Shown here piece by piece: positions 1-5,197 of a stretch of 5,197 nt of DNA. Origin of the DNA: Ilumatobacter sp. (GTDB lineage: Bacteria > Actinomycetota > Acidimicrobiia > Acidimicrobiales > Ilumatobacteraceae); contig JAJCXU010000658.1 in assembly GCA_029263275.1 (NCBI GenBank), positions 1 through 5,197 of the forward strand, given 5' to 3'. Numbering within the stretch: the stretch's first letter is position 1; the number at the start of each line of letters is the position of its first letter. The position numbers were made by a program, and so were the translations under genes. A model generated the notes under the pieces. That model saw only the letters and a list, made by a program, of their open reading frames with translations, made no database searches and was not told the origin of the DNA.

Positions 1-1218
<1,218 letters not shown>

Positions 1219-1240
1219 CCGTGCATCGTTTCACGCACCG

Positions 1241-1253
1241 CGGTTCGCAACCG
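1241..1253. repeat. 13-bp inverted repeat in the divergent intergenic region
   Basis: CGGTT-CGC-AACCG: two perfect 5-bp arms around a 3-bp centre. It lies in the 83-bp gap between the minus-strand MetE-like gene (start 1218) and the plus-strand DUF427 gene (start 1302). The placement would suit an operator for either or both promoters. The arms are short and could arise by chance in GC-rich DNA. I could not identify convincing -35/-10 boxes in the gap. Confidence 0.25.
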
Positions 1254-1301
1254 AATCCAGCGTTCGGGAATCGCTCCGACGTCTCAGCTGTTGTGACTGA
1301 C

Positions 1302-2048
1302 ATGGCAGCGCAGGATCAGGTTCGAATCGAGGCGAATCCGAAGTGGATTCGAGGAACGGTCCGCGGTCAGACCATCGTCGACAGCGCGCGATCGCAGTTC
1401 GTTTGGGAGCACCGCTACTACCCCGCCTGGTTCTTTCCGGTCGGCGACATCGGCGGTGAGCTCCGAGCGAACGGCAGCACACATCGCCACGATCGCCTCG
1501 GAGACGCGACACATTTCGACCTCGTCATCGGTGAGCGCACGCTCGAGAACGCGGCGTGGCGCCACCTCGACGCGCCGACCGAGGCGCTTCGTGACCTCGT
1601 TCGCGTCGACTTCGCTGCCCTCGATGCGTGGTTCGAAGAAGACGTCGAAGTCTTCGTCCACCCCCGATCCCCGGAGGTCAGAGTCGATGCACTTCCGTCC
1701 TCGCGGCACGTCGTCGTGGCCGTCGACGGTCACGTGGTCGCAGATTCGTCGAGTGCCACCCTGCTCTTCGAAACCGGCTTGCCGACGCGTTATTACCTCC
1801 CGAAGAACGACGTCCGGATGCACCTCCTCACACCGACCGCGGCCGAGACGGCGTGCCCGTACAAGGGCTGGGCGCGGTATTGGGACGTCACGGTCAACGG
1901 GACCACCTACGCCGACCTGGCATGGGGCTATCGAACGCCCCTGCCCGAGTCCGAGGCGATTGCGGGGCTGGTGTGCTTCTACAACGAGAAGGTCGACATC
2001 ACCGTCGACGGTCTGGCACTCGAGCAGCCGACCACCAAGTTCAGCTGA
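1302..2048 (+). CDS. DUF427 domain protein with two tandem copies, 248 aa
   Basis: DUF427 (Pfam PF04248) proteins are small beta-rich proteins common in actinobacteria and lack a firmly established activity. The C-terminal copy (about 135-240) is canonical: VDGHVVADS at 141-149, RYYLPKNDV at 163-171, CPYKGWARYW at 185-194, then AWGYRTPLPESEAIAGLVCFYN at 207-228 (given here only as motif positions). The N-terminal copy (about 7-120) is divergent: RGQTIVDS at 21-28 and YYPAWFFP at 39-46 are visible, but the CPYKG signature is replaced by an unrelated segment. A two-copy layout near 250 aa is familiar for actinobacterial members. The start is taken as ATG 1302; GTG at 1293 is an in-frame alternative adding three residues. 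The frame is open further upstream, to 1092, but that stretch lies over the MetE-like gene and its translation looks like shadow coding. The next gene begins 42 nt downstream. Confidence 0.88.
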   Translation: MAAQDQVRIEANPKWIRGTVRGQTIVDSARSQFVWEHRYYPAWFFPVGDIGGELRANGSTHRHDRLGDATHFDLVIGERTLENAAWRHLDAPTEALRDLVRVDFAALDAWFEEDVEVFVHPRSPEVRVDALPSSRHVVVAVDGHVVADSSSATLLFETGLPTRYYLPKNDVRMHLLTPTAAETACPYKGWARYWDVTVNGTTYADLAWGYRTPLPESEAIAGLVCFYNEKVDITVDGLALEQPTTKFS

Positions 2049-2080
2049 ACCGCCACGGCCCGACTGCGCGTCCATGTGGC

Positions 2081-2084
2081 AGGG
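2081..2084 (+). promoter_or_regulatory. Shine-Dalgarno-like AGGG for the 128-aa gene
   Basis: AGGG lies 6 nt before ATG 2091, a normal ribosome-binding spacing. It supports ATG 2091 over the in-frame GTG at 2076, for which I see no such motif at a comparable distance. Confidence 0.5.
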
Positions 2085-2090
2085 TGCGGT

Positions 2091-2477
2091 ATGGCGTTTG
2101 GACAGTCAGCTGGCCCACCGGCAACCGGGAAACAGATCCGCGAGCTGCTCGAACTGCTCGAAGCGGCAGGGCACAGCGACTTTCGCGATGCCCGTGGCCC
2201 AATGGGCTTCACCCAGCGTCAGGCCGGTGGCAAGTTCACCCGCGACGAGGCCGACGAGTTCATCGAGCAGCTCCAAACCGAAATCCACGGCGACGGCCCG
2301 CCAGCCGGCTCTCACGCCCCGCCAGTCGAGCGCTCCCCGGCGAAGCGTGTTCCGGCCAAGCGTGTTCCCAAAGCCATGCCTCAACCCACCGCAGCAAGCG
2401 TCGCACTCGAGAGCGTAGCGACCGAGCACCTGGCCGCCGAACTCCAGCGCCGTGGCTGGGTCGTCCTCGAACCGTAG
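2091..2477 (+). CDS. Uncharacterised 128-aa protein with basic Pro/Lys linker
   Basis: I do not recognise a named function. Residues 12-33 form a likely amphipathic helix (TGKQIRELLELLEAAGHSDF at 12-31). Then comes a Gly/Arg-rich block with GFTQRQAGGKFTRDEADEFI at 39-58, ending in a second helix to about residue 63. This N-terminal half reads like a conserved actinobacterial hypothetical family. Residues 65-100 are low complexity, rich in Pro, Ala, Lys and Arg, with a duplicated PAKRV unit at 83-92, and are probably disordered. The C-terminal tail (111-128) predicts another helix ending in RRGWVVLEP. There is no signal peptide or membrane segment, so it is likely cytoplasmic. The basic linker would suit nucleic-acid contact, but that is inference. 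ATG 2091 is preferred over GTG 2076 because of the AGGG six bases upstream. The stop is 6 nt from the next gene, suggesting an operon. Confidence 0.8.
   Translation: MAFGQSAGPPATGKQIRELLELLEAAGHSDFRDARGPMGFTQRQAGGKFTRDEADEFIEQLQTEIHGDGPPAGSHAPPVERSPAKRVPAKRVPKAMPQPTAASVALESVATEHLAAELQRRGWVVLEP
2337..2366 (+). repeat. Two tandem 15-bp units encoding PAKRV-PAKRV
   Basis: Two adjacent 15-bp copies (2337-2351 and 2352-2366) are identical except for one synonymous third-position base (GCG versus GCC, both Ala). They are in frame with the 128-aa gene and give residues 83-87 and 88-92. The near identity at DNA level suggests a recent in-frame duplication in the linker. The unit length keeps the frame, so copy number could vary between strains. 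Confidence 0.75.
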
Positions 2478-2483
2478 GTTGCG

Positions 2484-2612
2484 ATGGCGGGACCTGAGGG
2501 CTTCGAGTGGGAACGGCGCAAGAACGGCGACGTGGCGCGCCTCACCGGCAACTACAAACGCGGCAACGAGCGCTCAGCGCGCCAGCACCCCCAGAACCAG
2601 GGCCGTCGATGA
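2484..2612 (+). CDS. Predicted 42-aa basic micro-protein
   Basis: A short open frame beginning MAGPEGFEWERRKNGDVARL and ending with NQGRR. I do not recognise the family. It is rich in Arg, Asn, Gln and Gly, strongly basic overall, and has no hydrophobic segment, so it should be soluble and could bind nucleic acid or ribosomes (inference). Support comes from context. It starts 6 nt after the stop of the 128-aa gene. An AGG at 2476-2478 precedes its ATG by 5 nt. Its TGA overlaps the ATG of the next gene as ATGA, the usual sign of translational coupling. It fills the space between two likely genes in the only frame with this arrangement. Small size makes a chance frame possible. Alternatively it is a remnant or a leader for the membrane gene. 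Confidence 0.6.
   Translation: MAGPEGFEWERRKNGDVARLTGNYKRGNERSARQHPQNQGRR
2599..2602 (+). promoter_or_regulatory. Shine-Dalgarno-like AGGG for the 82-aa membrane protein
   Basis: AGGG sits 6 nt before ATG 2609, inside the end of the 42-aa gene. The motif and spacing are the same as those before ATG 2091. It favours ATG 2609 over the in-frame upstream ATG at 2507, which would place a non-hydrophobic Arg-rich extension before the membrane helix. Confidence 0.5.
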
Positions 2613-2857
2613 ATCGAAGCCAACGACATGTCGTGGCCATCGCCCTGGCCGCGGTGTGTCTCGTTGCGGGCGCCGTGGCCGACCGCGCGTGGATCGGCCG
2701 CTCGAACGAGGGATGGTTCATGTACGCACCGGGCTCGACGAGCCCGCTTGATCCATCGAATGACGCCGAAACGGCCATCCGTCGAGTGGGCGTTTGGCTC
2801 GCCGTCATCGGAGTCTGGACCGCCGTGGCGTGGCGGCTGTATCGCGACAGCGAGTAG
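2609..2857 (+). CDS. Small two-helix membrane protein, 82 aa
   Basis: A predicted integral membrane protein of unknown function. Residues 1-7 are MNRSQRH (basic, likely cytoplasmic). The first hydrophobic helix spans about 8-24 (VVAIALAAVCLVAGAVA). An outward-facing loop follows at 25-57 and contains NEGWFMYAPG (33-42). The second helix spans about 59-75 (RVGVWLAVIGVWTAVAW), followed by a short charged tail, RLYRDSE. Both ends should therefore lie in the cytoplasm. A GWF-YAP loop between two helices is reminiscent of small actinobacterial membrane proteins, but I cannot name the family securely. The start overlaps the preceding stop by four bases (ATGA). The AGGG at 2599 supports it. It is the last gene of the small-gene cluster; the HNH gene starts 48 nt downstream. 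Confidence 0.78.
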   Translation: MNRSQRHVVAIALAAVCLVAGAVADRAWIGRSNEGWFMYAPGSTSPLDPSNDAETAIRRVGVWLAVIGVWTAVAWRLYRDSE

Positions 2858-2897
2858 CGAGTCGCCGTCCGGACCGCTCGATCAACTCTGTGACAAT

Positions 2898-2913
2898 GCG
2901 GATGTATGTTCGT
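2898..2913 (+). promoter_or_regulatory. Possible degenerate SOS (LexA) box at the HNH gene start
   Basis: GCGGAT-GTAT-GTTCGT resembles the actinobacterial SOS box TCGAAC-N4-GTTCGA. The right half matches at 5 of 6 bases and the left half at 3 of 6. The element covers the first possible start codon (ATG 2906) and ends just before the ATGs at 2918 and 2924, where a repressor could block transcription or initiation. Some mycobacterial 13E12 genes are known to be LexA-regulated, which makes the match more interesting. The weak left half keeps confidence low. Confidence 0.25.
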
Positions 2914-4231
2914 TTGTATGGCGATGTTGGAACAGGAGATCGATCGATTGCAGGGGCCGGGGTTCGTGGATCCGTTCGTGCAGTTGGCGTTCGTCCACGA
3001 TGCGATCGACGACCTGGCGATTGCCGAACCAGGCCTCCTCGACGGTGAGTGGTTCGCCCGCTACATCCGCTCGCTCGACGAACTCGGTGCACGTATCGAC
3101 GCGCTCGGCATCGAAGCTGCAGCCGAGGCGCAACGGCGCGGACACGACCGCGACCGTGGGTTTTTCTCCACCAAGGCCTACATCAAGCACCACGGACAAC
3201 TCACCGGGCCCGAAGCACACGGACGGATGCAAGTGGTGCGCCTCTTCGAGTTGGTGCCGTCGTGGGCGCAAGCGGCCCGTACCGGTGAGGTCGGCGTTGC
3301 CCAGACCCGCCTGATGGCACGCGTCGCTGCAAACCCGCGGGTCCACATCGCGTTGATCGAGTCGGTCGAGTCACTGCTCGCCGACGCGATCGTCTTGCCG
3401 TTCGACGAGTTCGAACGGCGCGCCCGAGACTTTGAGCGGTCTGCAGACCAGACCGGCGCGGAGACACAAGCCCAACGGAACCACGACGCCCGTGACGCAC
3501 AGATGCGCCAACAGGCTGACGGGTCGTGGGTGTTGCGGGCCACATTCGGATCCTTGCAGGGCGCGGAACTCAATGAGGTCCTGGCCCATTTCATTCAGGC
3601 CGAGTGGGAGGCCGATTGGGCCGAAGCCCGCTCCCGCGTCGGTCACGACGCCTCCATGACCGACCTGCGGCGCAGCGAGCCGCAACGACGAGCGGATGCC
3701 GCGCACGCCGTGTTCCTTGCCGGAGCGTTGGCACCCGGTGACGGTCGGGCGCCGCTCCCCACGTTGAACGTGGTCATCGACGAAACAACTGCCGAGGCCA
3801 TCGTGTCTGGTGGCCGCCTCGATGCTGCCCGCTACGGCAACATGATCTGTCACACCCAAGATGGTGCGCCCATCGACTGTTCCGAGGCGGCAGCGGTTGC
3901 CCTCTGGGGCCACCTCCGCCGAGTCGTACGCGACGCCACCGGTGTCGTGATCGACATGGGCCGACGTTCGCGACTCTTCACCGGCGCGTCACGCGAGGCC
4001 GTGCTGCTGCTGAGCGACCGATGTCTGTGGCCCGGCTGCGACCGGCCCGTCCGTGAGTGCCAAGCCGATCATTCCCTGGGTTGGAAGGCACATGGCAACA
4101 CGGTGCCCCGGAACGGCGGGCCGATGTGTCGTGGACACAACCTGCTCAAAGAACGCGGCAACTTCACCGCCCGCCGCCAACTCAACGGCGACTGGATCAT
4201 CCAAGACAACGACGGCGAACCAGTCAGCTGA
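2906..4231 (+). CDS. DUF222 / HNH endonuclease-domain protein (13E12-type), 441 aa
   Basis: A member of the multicopy actinobacterial family with an N-terminal DUF222 region (here about 20-345) and a C-terminal HNH nuclease domain (371-423). HNH features: C373 and C378 in CLWPGCD; C385, D388 and H389 in CQADH (H389 the likely catalytic base); N403 five residues before C408; then C408-RG-H411 and N412. C373/C378 and C408/H411 fit a structural zinc site. The final catalytic position is Asn412 rather than His, an H-N-N form that HNH enzymes tolerate. The domain therefore looks intact. The cellular role is not established; links to mobile DNA or the damage response are inferred from the family. 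Length is typical, with no frameshift. Starts at 2906, 2918 and 2924 are all in frame. The first four codons (ATG TTC GTT TGT) have low third-base GC and overlap the SOS-like site, so 2918 may be the true start. No Shine-Dalgarno is seen, and a leaderless message is possible. Confidence 0.92.
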   Translation: MFVCMAMLEQEIDRLQGPGFVDPFVQLAFVHDAIDDLAIAEPGLLDGEWFARYIRSLDELGARIDALGIEAAAEAQRRGHDRDRGFFSTKAYIKHHGQLTGPEAHGRMQVVRLFELVPSWAQAARTGEVGVAQTRLMARVAANPRVHIALIESVESLLADAIVLPFDEFERRARDFERSADQTGAETQAQRNHDARDAQMRQQADGSWVLRATFGSLQGAELNEVLAHFIQAEWEADWAEARSRVGHDASMTDLRRSEPQRRADAAHAVFLAGALAPGDGRAPLPTLNVVIDETTAEAIVSGGRLDAARYGNMICHTQDGAPIDCSEAAAVALWGHLRRVVRDATGVVIDMGRRSRLFTGASREAVLLLSDRCLWPGCDRPVRECQADHSLGWKAHGNTVPRNGGPMCRGHNLLKERGNFTARRQLNGDWIIQDNDGEPVS

Positions 4232-4386
4232 GCGTTCGCGCCCCGCATCGCTTGAGAGGCGTTCGGCCCCTGGCACGACCGCCGCTCGCAGACAAGCTCG
4301 ACGTGTGAGTCGCCAGACTCGATCAACGTCGGTCGGCGCCTACATGGTGTCGGCCACCTCGAGCCACTACGCCTGGGCGTCGAAAC
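4232..4386. other. Convergent intergenic gap without a clear terminator
   Basis: This lies between the stops of the plus-strand HNH gene and the minus-strand methylase, where a two-way terminator would be expected. I see only weak elements: a 5-bp stem GAGTC-GCCA-GACTC at 4307-4320 with no T-run on either side, and an imperfect direct repeat, GCGTTCGCGCCCC at 4232-4244 and GCGTTCGGCCCC at 4259-4270. No RNA gene or small protein with support is visible. Confidence 0.5.
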
Positions 4387-5197
4387 TCATTCGTCAGTGG
4401 GCGAAGCGGCCGCCTTCATCGCGAGAAACACGTCACGGGTGATCGTGCGATCGACCTGATGTCCGAAGCCGCGAGTGGCGATGGAGTCGAATCCGGCTCG
4501 CCCCAGCAGCCGCGCCATGTCGTCGACGCTCAGCGTCTTCGTGTTCCACGAGAGCGCCACCGAGCCGCCCGTCCTGATCTGCGACGGCCACTGAGCTGCG
4601 ACGCTCTCGACGAGGTCGGCGACTGAAGTCGGAGTCCAGGCGCCGTCGGAACGTGCCTGGTGTTGGATGCCGTATGGGAGGTCGCTGACGATCATTGCGT
4701 GGCGCCCTACCGCGACCGCACCGCTGTCTGCCGGTGCGTTGAACGTTCGAATGTCCGGGGCCGTCTTGGTCGCGAGATCAGCACGGTCAGCGCCGACTGT
4801 GAAATCGAAGTGTCGGCCGTCGCTGTTCTGCTTCTTGTAGCGCTGCATCTTGTGCGGGTAGCGATTGCCCTTGGCCCATTGCTCCAAGAATGTGGCGTAC
4901 TCGTCGAGGGCGCGGCGGTCGACGTCGAGCCCCGTGGCCCGGGCGCCGTACAGCAACGCCCAATTGAGGGTCGTGCCACGCCCACACATCGGATCGAGCA
5001 CCGAGCGATCATCGATTGCCTTCGACTGGTCGGCGGCGCTCGCCACGTTGAGCATCAAGCGAGTCAGCCGCTCGCTGGTCTTGCCCTTGTAGCGCTGGGC
5101 GGTGACCACGTCAGTGCCGAACGCGAGCTGCTCGCGCAGCGGCAGCGGTTCAAGCGACGATGCGGAGTGCTCGACGAACACGGCCGCGGTGGCCGAA
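4387..5197 (-). CDS. Trm11-like SAM-dependent methyltransferase (partial, open to the right edge)
   Basis: A Rossmann-fold class I methyltransferase of the type related to Trm11/THUMP RNA methylases and N6-type DNA methylases. Counting from the in-frame GTG at 5181, residues 23-37 (TDVVTAQRYKGKTSE) carry the QRYKGKT block typical of the group. Motif I is VLDPMCGRGTTLNWAL (61-76), which holds the SAM loop. An acidic GLDVD (84-88) would contact the ribose. Motif IV is SDLPYGIQH (166-174), the counterpart of the catalytic (N/D)PPY(G), with Leu in place of the first Pro. GGSVALSWNT (205-214) and DRTITRDVFLAMKA (244-257) are later strands. Trm11-type enzymes make N2-methylguanosine in tRNA, but the substrate here could be RNA or DNA. 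The frame continues upstream of 5181 without a stop to the window edge, and relatives carry an extra N-terminal region, so I treat it as partial; GTG 5181 is a possible start. Confidence 0.85.
   Translation of the reverse strand, partial: SATAAVFVEHSASSLEPLPLREQLAFGTDVVTAQRYKGKTSERLTRLMLNVASAADQSKAIDDRSVLDPMCGRGTTLNWALLYGARATGLDVDRRALDEYATFLEQWAKGNRYPHKMQRYKKQNSDGRHFDFTVGADRADLATKTAPDIRTFNAPADSGAVAVGRHAMIVSDLPYGIQHQARSDGAWTPTSVADLVESVAAQWPSQIRTGGSVALSWNTKTLSVDDMARLLGRAGFDSIATRGFGHQVDRTITRDVFLAMKAAASPTDE

Noticed and set aside
1239..1260. T-arm-like sequence (GGTTCGCAACCGAATCC) suggesting a tRNA
   Set aside because: The loop does not have the 5-bp stem and 7-nt loop geometry, and no acceptor, D-arm or anticodon arm can be folded around it within the short gap.
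1284..2075. 263-codon open frame on the minus strand opposite the DUF427 gene
   Set aside because: It is antisense to a gene with clear DUF427 motifs. Its translation is rich in Arg, Gly and Asp with no recognisable domain, as expected for shadow coding in GC-rich DNA.
1456..2418. 320-codon plus-strand frame spanning two genes
   Set aside because: It is almost pure Ser/Arg/Pro/Thr composition and covers the DUF427 and 128-aa genes in another frame. No motif supports it.
2890..2919. Sigma-70-like promoter: GTGACA at 2890-2895 with a TTGTAT/TATGTT -10
   Set aside because: The -35 is good, but the -10 candidates match TATAAT poorly at the right spacing, and TATGTT lies only 9 bp away. A leaderless start at 2918 remains possible but is not established.
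2628..3314. 228-codon plus-strand frame over the membrane gene and the start of the HNH gene
   Set aside because: Its composition is Arg/Ser/Trp-rich and it conflicts with two better supported genes.
4307..4320. GAGTC-GCCA-GACTC hairpin as a terminator for the HNH gene or methylase
   Set aside because: The stem is only 5 bp, and no T-run follows on either strand. It is too weak to call.

Overview
The window is GC-rich, with strong G/C preference at third codon positions, and densely coding. Its gene families (a MetE-like gene directly upstream of ligA, a two-copy DUF427 protein, a DUF222/HNH '13E12-type' endonuclease and a Trm11-like methylase) point to the chromosome of a high-GC actinobacterium. 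My guess is an Acidimicrobiia/Ilumatobacter-like lineage, but that rests on the general look of the proteins and not on any search.

Layout. (1) Positions 1-1218, minus strand: a MetE C-terminal-domain-like protein (GTG start at 1218), then after 47 nt the 5' end of NAD-dependent DNA ligase ligA (start at 239, running off the left edge). The same order is known from mycobacteria. (2) Positions 1219-1301: a short divergent intergenic region with a 13-bp inverted repeat. (3) Positions 1302-2857, plus strand: a two-copy DUF427 protein (248 aa), then a compact run of three small genes: a 128-aa protein with a conserved-looking N-terminal block and a Lys/Arg/Pro linker, a 42-aa micro-protein, and an 82-aa two-helix membrane protein. 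The last two overlap by ATGA, so translation is probably coupled. (4) Positions 2906-4231, plus strand: a full-length DUF222/HNH nuclease with a degenerate SOS-box-like sequence over its start. (5) Positions 4232-4386: a convergent intergenic gap with no convincing terminator. (6) Positions 4387-5197, minus strand: most of a Trm11-like SAM-dependent methyltransferase, open to the right edge.

How the genes relate. LigA does replication and repair ligation; the MetE-like gene is probably its operon partner by position only. The DUF222/HNH gene is a multicopy accessory family and may be damage-regulated. The small plus-strand genes look like one translationally linked unit of unknown function. 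I see no CRISPR array, transposase, tRNA, rRNA or integration site, and nothing that clearly amounts to a new defence or mobile system. The items most worth a second look are the three-gene small-protein cluster, the apparent loss of the zinc site in the MetE-like protein, and the possible LexA site at the HNH gene.
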